Shown here: positions 43,388 through 53,700 of the stretch, piece by piece
How positions within the stretch are numbered: the first letter of the stretch is position 1
How the letters are laid out: each line of letters begins with the position of its first letter
Assembly (NCBI RefSeq): GCF_024256385.1
Contig: NZ_JAMLFW010000001.1
Location: 4,030,001-4,094,000 of the forward strand
DNA length: 64,000 nt
Reading direction: 5' to 3'
DNA from: Anatilimnocola floriformis
GTDB taxonomy: Bacteria > Planctomycetota > Planctomycetia > Pirellulales > Pirellulaceae
The notes under the pieces: generated by a model
Databases searched by the model: none
Told to the model about the DNA's origin: nothing
What the model saw: the letters and a program-made list of their open reading frames with translations, nothing else
Program-made: the position numbers and the translations under genes

Positions 43388-44416
43388 TTACTGGGCGAGC
43401 AGCTTTTCGACCTCTTCCGCCAGCTCTTGCTCACGGTTAAAGATTTTGACCATCCCCTTTTTGTCGACCAGCCAAACTTCGGGAATCGCGTTCACACCGT
43501 ACTTTTGCGCAAAGCTGTTTTCCCAACCTTTGCCTTCAAAGCAATTTGGCCAACTCATCTCTTTGTCGGCAATGACTTCCTTCAGCTTGTCTTTGTCGCT
43601 GTCGAGCGAGATGCCAACCACTTCAAAGCCCTTGTCCTTCAACTTCTTGTAGGTCGCCACGACCTTCGGCATTTCGCGCATGCAGGGTGGACACCAAGTG
43701 GCCCAGAAATCAACCAGCACCACTTTGCCGCGCAGCTTGGCGAGATCAACCTCGCGTCCATCAACGGCTTGGAAAGAAAGCTCCAGCGGCTTGCTGATGA
43801 GTTCCTGGCGAACGCGAACCCATTTGAGCTTGGCAGTAGCTCGCTCCGCGATATCCGAGCGCTTGCTCTCGCTGAGAGCGACAAGATTCCTTTCGGCGTC
43901 TTCGCTCTCGGCAGCCGAATCGACCAGAATATTCAACAATGCATTTTCATGCTTGCCGTCGGGGTAATGCGTCACGTGCTTTTCGAACGCCTCAGTGACG
44001 CTCGCCAGTTTGCTTTTCCCGGCAACCAAGTCACGAGCTTGCACTTGCACGTTGAGCGCACTCACATCCTCCTTCAAATCATCCGGGATGTCTTTCGCAC
44101 TGTTGATCTGCTGAAGAATCTCTTTCGATGTCAGGCCACCACCGCCGAGTTTTTCGCCCGTCTGTTGCAGAATGCGAACCTGCAGCAGCTTCAAATGCCA
44201 ACGCCCCGGGTCGGTGGCGAATTTTTTGTAAAAGGCCGTTTGCTGCTTTTCGAAAACGTCGATCCCGCCCACGCCGTTCTTGAATAGTTCGCGTTGGATG
44301 GCGTTCGCGACGCTCTCGGCTGAATCGCCTGCCGGCAGATCAGAATCATCGGCCCAAGCCGTCATGCCGAGAAGGCAGATGCCAGTCAATGACCATAAGA
44401 ATGACGTTCGCACCAT
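43388..44416 (-). CDS. TlpA-family thiol-disulfide oxidoreductase with N-terminal helical domain
   Basis: 342 residues. Signal peptide 1-21 (cleavage near AWA-DD), a helical domain of about 170 residues with charged repeats, then a thioredoxin fold (about 200-342). The active site is FWATWCPPCMREMPKV (CxxC). VVGISLDSDKDKL is the AhpC/TlpA-type strand and NAIPEVWLVDKKG carries the cis-Pro. It probably reduces or oxidises periplasmic disulfides. The combination of a helical region with a C-terminal TlpA domain is common in planctomycetes. GGAG box upstream. Confidence 0.9.
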   Translation of the reverse strand: MVRTSFLWSLTGICLLGMTAWADDSDLPAGDSAESVANAIQRELFKNGVGGIDVFEKQQTAFYKKFATDPGRWHLKLLQVRILQQTGEKLGGGGLTSKEILQQINSAKDIPDDLKEDVSALNVQVQARDLVAGKSKLASVTEAFEKHVTHYPDGKHENALLNILVDSAAESEDAERNLVALSESKRSDIAERATAKLKWVRVRQELISKPLELSFQAVDGREVDLAKLRGKVVLVDFWATWCPPCMREMPKVVATYKKLKDKGFEVVGISLDSDKDKLKEVIADKEMSWPNCFEGKGWENSFAQKYGVNAIPEVWLVDKKGMVKIFNREQELAEEVEKLLAQ

Positions 44417-44695
44417 GATCGGACTCCAGCAATCGGAGGATTGAATGAATAGTAGAGATCACGTCAATGTAATGGGTAATTACTAGTGTGACCATTGCTG
44501 ACAGTTGCGGTGATTACATGTAGTTTTTAACGGTTTTCGTGCGGCAATCCGCTGCGGATTGTCGCCAATTGTTCAGATGCATACCGCAGCCCTTGACGCA
44601 TTTATGCCACCTTTCGTAAGTTGCAAACCGGTTGGTTTCACCACCCGTTTTTCCTACTAGGTTCCCGCCAGTTCCAAGGCAGAATAGAACGCTTC
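44417..44695. other. Divergent intergenic region
   Basis: 279 bases between the TlpA-like gene and the STAS-like gene. Contains AT-rich promoter-like DNA near 44460-44530 and nothing else that I can assign. Confidence 0.35.
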
Positions 44696-45067
44696 GTGAA
44701 CGGATTTGCTGATTTCACCATCGTCGAGGGACGCGGCTTTTACCGCCCCGTGCTAGAGACCACACTCGATGAAGCCGTCGCGCTAATCGCGGGCGCGATT
44801 CAACACGCGCGCGAACAAGGATTGAAGCAACTATTGGTCGATCAGCGCGGCCTCACTGGTTTCGAACCGCCGAATACTTTTCAGCGATATTACTTGATGA
44901 ACCGCTGGGTCGAAGCAGCCGACAGCCGGGTGCAAGTGGCGATGATTCTCCGTCCTGAAATGGTGGACCCCGATAACTTCGGCCTGCGAGTGGCCGAGAA
45001 TCGTGGCTTTCTCACGAACCGCTTCGAGACGGAAGAAGCCGCGATTGCCTGGTTCGACGGCAAGTAG
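44696..45067 (+). CDS. STAS/SpoIIAA-like small protein
   Basis: 123 residues if started at GTG 44696 (MNGFADFTIVEGRGFYRPVL); a TTG further upstream would add a hydrophobic but unconvincing stretch. The alternation of strands and helices (TLDEAVALIAGAIQHAREQGLKQLLVDQRGLTG, then VQVAMILRPEM and a terminal AIAWFDGK) is typical of the SpoIIAA-like STAS fold used in signalling partners. No phosphorylatable Ser is obvious. Function not assignable. Confidence 0.65.
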   Translation: MNGFADFTIVEGRGFYRPVLETTLDEAVALIAGAIQHAREQGLKQLLVDQRGLTGFEPPNTFQRYYLMNRWVEAADSRVQVAMILRPEMVDPDNFGLRVAENRGFLTNRFETEEAAIAWFDGK

Positions 45068-45168
45068 CAGCCGTGACTGGCAGCGCGACTTTTCCGCCCC
45101 TCGCCAGTGGCGTGGCAGGTCTCTAAACTACGGGCAATTCTTCGCCCAACTTCGTTTTCGAGACTCCC

Positions 45169-47001
45169 ATGCCCTCGTTCGACGCTACCGCCGTGCTGGC
45201 CCAACTCGATGCTGCTGCTACCGCGGGAAAAATCACCCCCGCCGCCGCGGCCAACGTTCGCATCTGGCTCACGGAGCCGCGCTACAGCGACTATGCCGAG
45301 GAAACCGCCCGCCACGTAACCGAGGGCAAATGGAAGGAACTGGACGACGCCTTCTGGACCATCATTCCCTTCGGCACCGGCGGCCGACGCGGCAAGATGT
45401 ACCCCATCGGCTGCAATGCCATCAACGATCGGACGATCGGCGAAAGCGCGCAGGGCTTGGCCACGTATGTGCTCGAACAAAAGTTGCCCGCCGATCAACT
45501 GAGTTGCGGCATCGCCTATGACACACGCCACAACAGCCGGCGGTTTGCGGAACTGTGCGCGAGCATCATGGTCGCGAACGGTTTCAAGGTTTTTTTCCTC
45601 GACGACTATCGCAGCACGCCTGAGTTGTCGTTTCTCGTCCGCAATAAAAAGTGCGCCTGTGGCATCATGGTCACCGCGAGTCACAACCCGCCCAGCGACA
45701 ACGCGGTGAAGGTCTACTGGTCGAGCGGTGCGCAGGTCATCCCGCCGCACGACAAAGCCATTGTCGATCGCGTAATGAACACCGACGTGATCAAGAAGAC
45801 CGATTTCAACGCTGCCGTCGCAGAAGGCAAAGTCATCTTCTGCAAGGAAGAGGTCGACGAAGCCTTTTATCAAAACGTTTACGGCCAGAGCTTCTTCGGC
45901 CCGCGAAATATCAAGATCATTTATTCGCCCTTGCATGGCGTGGGCGAATCAGCCGTCATTCCCGTTTTGAAGCGCGACAATTTCCAAGACATCGAAATCT
46001 ATGCTCCGCATCGCGAGCAGAGCGGCGATTTTCCAAACGTGCCCGGCCACGTTTCGAACCCGGAAAACGTCGAAGTGTTTGACGCAATCATTTCGCGAGC
46101 CTATACATCCGGCGCAGACGTGATTTTGGCGACTGATCCCGATTGCGACCGCATGGGCTGTGCAGCGCCGGTGAAGATTCCGCTGTCGAAAGATATGAAG
46201 CAAACGCCCTGGGCCACCTTTAACGGCAACCAGTTGGGCGTGCTCCTGGCCGACTATGTGTGTGAGCAGCGGAAGAAAAACGGGGGACTAACGAAGGATC
46301 ACTTCCTGGTGACGACCCTCGTCACAACCCAAATGATTCGCCGCCTGGGAGAATCCTATGGAGTGAAGACCTACAACAACCTGCATGTCGGCTTTAAGTG
46401 GATTGCGAAGCAAATCGATGAAGGTGGGCCCGATTTATTCCTCTTCGGCACCGAGGAATCGCACGGCTTTCTCATCGGTCAATACGTGCGTGACAAGGAC
46501 GGCGCTGCGGCCTGCATGCTGATGGCCGAGCTCGCTGCGGTTTGCAAGGACCAGAAGAAGACGATCCACGAACGGCTCGACTCACTCTATTGGCAACACG
46601 GCTACCACGGCGAACGGGTGCTGAACGTGACGATGCCCGGCTCGGCTGGCATGGCGCGGATGCAGTCGCTCATGGGCAACTTCCGCTCGAACCCGCCGAC
46701 ATCGCTCGCCGGCATCAAGGTGACGCAAGTTCGCGATTACAAGAACCTCACCACCACGCCCACCGGCGGCAAACCGACAAAGCTCGATGCCCCGCCCGCC
46801 GACATGGTCATTCTCGACCTCGAAGCCGAAGGCAACTACGTCGCCGTCCGCCCCAGCGGCACCGAGCCGAAGGTGAAGTTCTACATGTTCACCTACGTCC
46901 CCGCCGAACAACTCGCCGACCTCGATCGAACCAAGGAAGAAATGAACGAGCGAATGAAGGCGTATGAAACGGATCTGAAAGCCTTCGCAGATAAGGCCTA
47001 G
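45169..47001 (+). CDS. Phosphoglucomutase/phosphomannomutase family enzyme
   Basis: 610 residues, alpha-D-phosphohexomutase superfamily; it interconverts hexose 1- and 6-phosphates. The phosphoserine loop is MVTASHNPPSDNAVKVYW (about 165-182). The metal-binding loop is ILATDPDCDRMG (about 319-330) and the sugar loop is FGTEESHGF (about 426). The phosphate-binding loop VRPSGTEPKVKFY is near the C-terminus. The N-terminal 50 residues before FGTGGRRGKM are longer than in AlgC-type enzymes and match the larger PGM group. All four active-site loops are intact. Confidence 0.93.
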   Translation: MPSFDATAVLAQLDAAATAGKITPAAAANVRIWLTEPRYSDYAEETARHVTEGKWKELDDAFWTIIPFGTGGRRGKMYPIGCNAINDRTIGESAQGLATYVLEQKLPADQLSCGIAYDTRHNSRRFAELCASIMVANGFKVFFLDDYRSTPELSFLVRNKKCACGIMVTASHNPPSDNAVKVYWSSGAQVIPPHDKAIVDRVMNTDVIKKTDFNAAVAEGKVIFCKEEVDEAFYQNVYGQSFFGPRNIKIIYSPLHGVGESAVIPVLKRDNFQDIEIYAPHREQSGDFPNVPGHVSNPENVEVFDAIISRAYTSGADVILATDPDCDRMGCAAPVKIPLSKDMKQTPWATFNGNQLGVLLADYVCEQRKKNGGLTKDHFLVTTLVTTQMIRRLGESYGVKTYNNLHVGFKWIAKQIDEGGPDLFLFGTEESHGFLIGQYVRDKDGAAACMLMAELAAVCKDQKKTIHERLDSLYWQHGYHGERVLNVTMPGSAGMARMQSLMGNFRSNPPTSLAGIKVTQVRDYKNLTTTPTGGKPTKLDAPPADMVILDLEAEGNYVAVRPSGTEPKVKFYMFTYVPAEQLADLDRTKEEMNERMKAYETDLKAFADKA

Positions 47002-47465
47002 TATTGGGCTGCGGCTAGAGCCCTGACTCGCTATAGCGGCGTGCCAATTCAGCAGGCAATTGGCCTGGCGCCAAATTACGGACATGCTCGCGCATTGCCA
47101 GTTTGTCGGCGGCGGTTGCTGCAAACCCTTGAACGGTGAAGCGGCCGCGAAAGATGCCGTCGTTCATCATTCCCAGCAGCACAGCCCGGGACATGGCGGA
47201 CGTACTCCCACGATCAGGTCGAAGAAGCAGCAACTCAGCTCTTGCTCTACGGCGACCTGGCCCGCACTTCGCTCCCGGCAAACAGGTGCGGCTGCAATTT
47301 GGCGTTCTGACTAAACCCAAGGTGCCATGATTCCGTCCAATTCTATAAACTCGGCCGTTCATACTATCTTGGAAGACACCAAACAGTGATATTGTCACTC
47401 CACACAGTTTCTCTGGGCAGCATCGAAGATCGCATTTGCGGTGTGATCCCCAATCCAGGAACGCC
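47002..47465. other. Gap upstream of the DISARM operon
   Basis: 464 bases. A minus-strand frame at 47015-47506 exists, but only its last 60 residues look protein-like. It runs into the start of drmD, so I do not call it. The promoter of the defence operon must lie here. AT-rich DNA near 47330-47410 is the best candidate. Confidence 0.4.
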
Positions 47466-50400
47466 ATGGCCGTAATTAAACCTGCCCCCGGACGCATTGC
47501 GCGCATCCGGCAACGACTCTATTTGATTGAGGATGCCACCCGCGCCTCGGCGCAGGACGATAGCTCGCTAGTGAAACTCTCCTGCGTCGATGACGATGCT
47601 CAGGGACAAGAGCTGCAAGTCCTGTGGGAGCACGAAGTCGACGCCGAGATCATGACGGGCGAGGCCTGGGATGCAATCGCCCAGCGCGGCTTCGATCCAC
47701 CTCGAATCTTCGCTGCCTACCTCAACACGCTTCGTTGGAATTGCGTGACTGCGACCAACCCCCGCTTGTTCCAGTCGCCGTTCCGAGCCGGCATCAAGCT
47801 CGACGCATACCAGCTCGAACCGCTGCGCAAAGCACTCCTCCTACCGCGGGTGAATCTGTTCATCGCCGACGACGTTGGCCTCGGCAAAACCATCGAAGCC
47901 GGGCTGATCGCTCGTGAGCTGCTGCTGCGCAAGAAGGTGCGCGACATCGTCATCTGCTGCCCGCCGTCGATGCTGCTGCAGTGGAAGGACGAGATGGCCA
48001 ATCGTTTCGGCCTGGCTTTCGAGATTCTCGACAAAGTATACGTCACGCGCATCCGTCGAGAACGTGGCTACGGAGTCAATCCGTGGGAAACCCACACACG
48101 CTTCCTAGTTTCGCAGCGACTGTTGATCGATGAGGGATACACCAACCCGATGCGAGATTGGCTCCGGGAGTTCCGTCCAGGGTCGCTGCTCATTCTGGAT
48201 GAAGCTCACCACGCGGCTCCGTCCAGCGGGCAAAAGTACGCCATCGATTCGCAGATCACCAAGACGGTCCGCGAACTTGCTCCGTGCTTCGAGCACCGGC
48301 TGTTTCTTTCCGCGACGCCGCACAACGGTCACTCGAATAGCTTCTCAGCGCTGCTAGAGATCCTCGATCCGCAGCGGTTCCTCCGCGGCACGCCGGTGCA
48401 GCAAAAGATGCTCGACGACGTGATGGTTCGCCGGCTGAAGGAGGACATCCGCGAGATCGATGGCGGCTTTCCGGAGCGGAAGGTCGTCCAAGTCACCATT
48501 CGCGATCTGCCGGCGGACGCGCCAGAACTCCAGCTTTCCAGCCTGCTTGATCAGTACCGCCAGCTGCGCGAAGAACGCCTCAGCGGCGAGACCAAACGCA
48601 AACAAGCCGCAGCAGGCCTGCTCATTACGGGCTTGCAACAGCGTCTACTTTCATCGATCGAGGCCTTTGCTCGTACTTTGCGAGTGCACCGCAAGACGAT
48701 CGCCCGGCAATGGGAAGAAGTGAAATCCCTGGCAGCCGCCGCCAGCGCCAAGCCTGAACAACTTGAATTGCTGGCCGAGCCGGTTTCCAGCGACGATGAC
48801 CGGGCCAACCTAACCGAACTGGAGTTGCAGGACGAAGAAGATGCTCAGATCGAAGCCGCGACGGCTGCCGGTATGGAGCCCGGCGGCAATACCAAACTAA
48901 TCGCCAAGGAACAGCAACTCCTCGACCAGATGACCGAAATCGCCGACGCTGCTCGCCACCAGCCGGACGCCCGCACTCGCGAGCTCATCGCCTGGATTCG
49001 CAAAAGCATGCTCGCCGGTCGCAGCTGGAACGATCTCCGCATCATACTCTTCACCGAATACGACGACACGAAGCGTTATCTGCACCAGCAGCTCCAATCC
49101 GCGCTCGCCGGAACTGACGCGGTCGACGATCGCATCGCCATCTTTCATGGCCCCACGCCGCCGGAAGAACGCGACCGAATCAAACGTGCGTTCAACGCTC
49201 CGCCCGCTCAGCACCCCGTGCGGATTCTCATCGCGACCGACGCCGCTCGCGAAGGTCTCAACCTGCAGGCCCATTGCTGGAACCTGTTCCATTTCGACGT
49301 GCCGTGGAACCCGGCCCGCATGGAACAACGCAACGGCCGCATTGACCGCAAACTGCAGCCGAACGCCACTGTTTTTTGCCATTACTTTGTCTACGAGCAG
49401 CGACCCGAAGACCGCATTCTGCAGGCGCTCGTACGGAAAACGGAGACCATCAAAAAGGAGCTAGGCAGCTTATCGCAAGTGATCGACGCGAAACTAGCTA
49501 AGTCGCTCCAACATGGCATCCGTCGCAGCACGATCGACGAACTCGAATCCGACATCAGTGGGGCAGATCTCGACGCCAGCACGCGGCAGACGGTCGAGCA
49601 TGAACTCGAAGCCGCCCGGCTTCCGCTCAACGAGGCCGGTGAACGCATCGATCCCAGCGACGCTCGCCGCCGTCAGGGCATTCGCCTGCAGATCGACAAG
49701 CTTCGTGACATCGTCAACGAATCCAAGGCTAGCATCGGCCTCGACGAAGATCATTTCCGCTCTGCCATCACCAGTGCGCTCGAATTGCTGAAAGTGCCCG
49801 GGCTTACCCCGACAAAAGCCGACGGCAATGGCCCGCCCCGCGCGGTCTTTCCCGCCATCGATCAACTTCCCGGTGCTGATCCCACATGGGTCGAAACCAT
49901 GGATAGTCTCCGCAAGCCGCGCGAACGAGATGAAAAGTTCTGGGACTGGCGACGCAACTCTCCAATCCGGCCGATCGTCTTTGAAGACACTGGCAAACTC
50001 GCAGACGATGTCGTCCACCTGCACCTCGAGCATCGCGTTGTGCAGCGGCTCCTGGGCCGGTTCACGGCCCAAGGCTTTGTGCACCACGACTTGTCCCGTG
50101 CCTGCCTGGGCCAGACGACGGATGGCATTCCCCGCGTCATCCTCCTCGGCCGCCTCTGCCTCTATGGTCCGGGCGCTGCTCGTTTGCATGAGGAGCTGAT
50201 CCCGATCACCGCCCGTTGGATCGATCCTCGCGATCGCAAAGCTCCGCTCGCTCCGTATGCACGCGACGCCGAACAGAAGACGATCCAGCTCCTCCAGCAA
50301 AGCCTCCTTCCCAAGCCAGACCAGCAGGTAACGTCGAAGGTTGAAGGCAATCTGCAGGGCTCAGCCACCAGCGACATTCAGCAGCTGCTTCCCCACCTCG

Positions 50401-50747
50401 AAACTCGTGGGCAGGAACTGGCCACCGAAGCCAGGCAGAAGCTCAAGGAACGTGGCCAGGCCGAAGCCAAGGCCATGAAGCAGATCCTGGAGACACAGCA
50501 CAAGCACCTCAAGAAGTTGCTCGCCGAGCGGGCCAAGGAAGACGATCGGCAACTCCGGCTCCGTTTCGGCGAGGTCGAGGAGGAAATCCGTCAACTCAAA
50601 GCAGATGAAAAGTTCTGGGAAGCCCGCCTCCCCAAGCTGGAAGCGGAACTCGATTCTGAGCCCGCCCGCATTCAAGAGGTATACGACGTGAAGGCGCAAC
50701 GCATCGAGCCAGTCGGCCTGGTCTATCTCTGGCCCGTCACTGGTTAA
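47466..50747 (+). CDS. drmD: DISARM SNF2-type helicase DrmD
   Basis: 1,093 residues; marks class 1 DISARM, a restriction-like anti-phage system. Superfamily 2 helicase: Walker A in IADDVGLGKTIEAGLIAREL (about 137-156), DEAH box LLILDEAHHAAP (about 242), SATPHNGHS (motif III), and the C-terminal lobe with TDAAREGLNLQAH and PWNPARMEQRNGRIDR (motifs V and VI). The last 250 residues are helical and highly charged. The ATG at 47466 has an AGGA box. It is followed 35 bases later by the methyltransferase and is the first gene of the operon. Confidence 0.9.
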   Translation: MAVIKPAPGRIARIRQRLYLIEDATRASAQDDSSLVKLSCVDDDAQGQELQVLWEHEVDAEIMTGEAWDAIAQRGFDPPRIFAAYLNTLRWNCVTATNPRLFQSPFRAGIKLDAYQLEPLRKALLLPRVNLFIADDVGLGKTIEAGLIARELLLRKKVRDIVICCPPSMLLQWKDEMANRFGLAFEILDKVYVTRIRRERGYGVNPWETHTRFLVSQRLLIDEGYTNPMRDWLREFRPGSLLILDEAHHAAPSSGQKYAIDSQITKTVRELAPCFEHRLFLSATPHNGHSNSFSALLEILDPQRFLRGTPVQQKMLDDVMVRRLKEDIREIDGGFPERKVVQVTIRDLPADAPELQLSSLLDQYRQLREERLSGETKRKQAAAGLLITGLQQRLLSSIEAFARTLRVHRKTIARQWEEVKSLAAAASAKPEQLELLAEPVSSDDDRANLTELELQDEEDAQIEAATAAGMEPGGNTKLIAKEQQLLDQMTEIADAARHQPDARTRELIAWIRKSMLAGRSWNDLRIILFTEYDDTKRYLHQQLQSALAGTDAVDDRIAIFHGPTPPEERDRIKRAFNAPPAQHPVRILIATDAAREGLNLQAHCWNLFHFDVPWNPARMEQRNGRIDRKLQPNATVFCHYFVYEQRPEDRILQALVRKTETIKKELGSLSQVIDAKLAKSLQHGIRRSTIDELESDISGADLDASTRQTVEHELEAARLPLNEAGERIDPSDARRRQGIRLQIDKLRDIVNESKASIGLDEDHFRSAITSALELLKVPGLTPTKADGNGPPRAVFPAIDQLPGADPTWVETMDSLRKPRERDEKFWDWRRNSPIRPIVFEDTGKLADDVVHLHLEHRVVQRLLGRFTAQGFVHHDLSRACLGQTTDGIPRVILLGRLCLYGPGAARLHEELIPITARWIDPRDRKAPLAPYARDAEQKTIQLLQQSLLPKPDQQVTSKVEGNLQGSATSDIQQLLPHLETRGQELATEARQKLKERGQAEAKAMKQILETQHKHLKKLLAERAKEDDRQLRLRFGEVEEEIRQLKADEKFWEARLPKLEAELDSEPARIQEVYDVKAQRIEPVGLVYLWPVTG

Positions 50748-50782
50748 GTTCACCCTGCTGATCACCGGCTCCATCTTCTCCC

Positions 50783-53700
50783 ATGTCTAATCCTCCCGAA
50801 TATCGCGCCCACCAGGAATGGCTTGGCTACGTCCAGCCCGTGGGCCTTGTCGTGTCCATCCCCGCGCTGCTGAATGCCGAAGCCTATGTTCAGCGCAACG
50901 TCGCCGCAGATCATCAGCGGTTTCTGGCTTTGTTGCCGCGCGACGGCGATGGGCAAATCGTTTCTCAGATCCCGGACTTCCGCGTCTTTGCGCAAGAGGT
51001 CCTCGGCTGGGAATCGTCCGACATCGTCTCGCCGCCTGATTCTCTCAGCGTGCCGCTCCCCGCTTACGGCGAAACACTGTCCCCAAGTTTCTCGGTGCCC
51101 GATAGCAAAGCCAAGGACGAAACAAAGCCGTGGCTGATGCTCGTGCAGTCTGTGCCGGCGGACACCGATCTCGATGCGAACGGCACCGATCCCCAGCAGT
51201 GGGCGGCGAGTCCTCATTCCAAGTTGGAACTGCTGCTGCTGAAAACCGGCGTGCCGATCGGCATTCTTTTCAACCATCGCCAGCTGCGGTTGATTTACAA
51301 ACCGGCGGGCGAGAGCAGCGGGCACATCACATTCAGCGTTGCCAACATGGCCGAGGTCTCCGGCCGGCCGATCTTTGCCGCGCTGCAGATGCTCCTTTCC
51401 GCCAGTCGACTCTTCTACGGAGAAGAAAAGAAACGGCTGCCGGCGATCCTGGCCGAGAGTCGCAAGTATCAAAATGTCGTCAGTACGCAGCTCGCCGAGC
51501 AGGTGCTCGCTGCCTTGTATGAACTCGTTCATGGTCTGCAGGCGGCCGATGCCCAAAGGAACGGCGAACTGCTCAAGGATGTTCTCGCCGCCGATCCCAA
51601 CCAGGTCTATGCCGGGCTCCTCACGGTGTTGCTGCGGCTGGTGTTCATTCTGTATGCCGAAGATCGCGATTTACTTGCTCGCGATGATGTTTACAACCGC
51701 TTTTATTCGCTCACGGGTCTGTTCGCTCGGCTGCGCGAAGATGCGGGGCGCTATCACGATACGATGGAGCAACGCTACGGCGCTTGGGCTCAGCTGCTCG
51801 TGCTCTTTCGCCTGGTGTACGACGGCGCGCGGCATGGCAAGTTTCAGCTGCCAGCCCGCGAAGGGTATTTGTTCGATCCCGACCGCTACCCGTTTCTGGA
51901 AGGCCGGCCGCTCCACTCAAGGCGCGAAAATTTCGACCGCCTGACGGTGCCGCACGTCAGCGATGGCGTGGTCTATCGCGTGTTGCAGAACCTGCTGATC
52001 CTCGACGGCGAGCGACTGAGCTATCGCTCGCTCGACGTGGAGCACATCGGCGGCGTGTACGAAACGATGATGGGCTTCAGCCTGCAAGTCGCTCAGGGAC
52101 GCAGCATCGCCATCAAACCCACCAAGAGCCACGGCGCGCCAACGACGATCAATCTCGATGAGCTGCTGAAGCAGAAAACTGCTGACCGCGTGAAGTGGCT
52201 CAAGGAGCAGACCGATCAGAACTTTACTGGTCAGGCGGCGGACGCCATTAAAGTCGCCCAGACCATCGAAGACCTGCTCGTCGGCCTCGACAAGAAGATC
52301 GCCCGTTCTGCGACGGCGAACATTGTTCCTCCCGGCGCGATGGTCCTGCAACCGAGTGACGAACGTCGTAAGAGCGGTTCGCACTACACGCCGCGGTCGC
52401 TCACGGAACCGATCGTCCGCACCACGCTCCGGCCGATTTTGGAACGGCTGGGAGTGCGAGAGAGGGCGAGTGGGAGAGAGGGCGACATTGCTTCTTCCTC
52501 CCTCGCCTCGGTACTCCGGGGAGAGGGCCGGGGTGAGGGGCAGGCCTCTAGTACCATCGCGGCCAGCGCCTCCGGTCCCACTCCCGACGAAATTCTCGAT
52601 CTCAAAATCTGCGACCCCGCCATGGGCAGCGGCGCCTTCCTCGTCGAAGCCTGCCGCCAACTGGGCGATCAACTTGTCGAGGCCTGGCATCGGCATCGGT
52701 GCGTCCCCGCCTTGCCGCCCGATGAAGACGAGATTCTGCATGCCCGCCGGCTGGTAGCGCAGCGCTGTTTGTACGGCGTCGATAAGAACCCGCTGGCCGT
52801 CGATCTGTCAAAGCTCTCCCTCTGGCTCGCGACGCTCGCCAAAGACCATCCCTTCACGTTCCTCGATCATTCGCTCCGCGCGGGAGATTCGCTCGTGGGT
52901 CTGACGCGCCGGCAGATCGAGAACTTTACCTGGGATGCGGAAGGGGACGAGGGGCGAGGGATGAGGGGAAAACCAAGACGAAAACAAAGAAGGGCAAATC
53001 AGCCAACGAGAATCTGTATCTATTTGCCGATCCGCTCAAGGCGAAGCTCCGGCGGGTGCTCGATCTGCGGCAGAAGTTGCTCGCCGCGCCGGAGAACGAA
53101 TCGTACCGGCTGATGAAGCAACGGCTGGCGGGGATCGAAGAGGCGATGGAAACGATCCGCCTCACCGGCGACCTGGTGATCGCGGCCTTCTTCAGCAGCG
53201 ACAAGGACAAGCAGCGCAAAGAAGCCCTCGACACCGCCGGCCGCAAACTTACCCTCTACTTCGGCAGCGACAAGGACAAGATTCCGCCAAAACCGGAGCT
53301 CATTCTCGAACTCCAAGCCCTCGCGCGCGAACTCCGCATCGGCACGCACCCGATCGAACCTTTTCACTGGCAGATTGAGTCTCCGGAAGTGTTTGAAAGG
53401 GAGAATGGTGGGTTTGATGCGATCGTGGGCAATCCGCCGTTTGCAGGTAAGAATACGCTAATCAATAGTAACCGCGAAGGTTTCCTCGACTGGCTTCAAC
53501 TACTGCATACTGACTCTCATGGCAATGCAGACTTGGTCGCACATTTCTTTCGGCGGGTCTTTACGAACCTTCGTGACACTGGAACATTCGGGTTGATTGC
53601 GACGAACACTATTGCGCAAGGCGATACGAGGGGAACGGGCTTACGGTGGATTTGCAACAACGGAGGTGACGTATTTTATGCACATCGAAGACGCATGTGG

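Noticed and set aside
44417-47465. Search for an integrase or attachment site bordering the defence operon
   Set aside because: No recombinase gene, direct repeat or tRNA was found at either edge, so the region is not called a mobile island.
47015-47506. Minus-strand frame of 163 codons before drmD
   Set aside because: It overlaps the drmD start and most of it has no protein-like pattern. Only the last 60 residues look plausible, not enough for a gene call.
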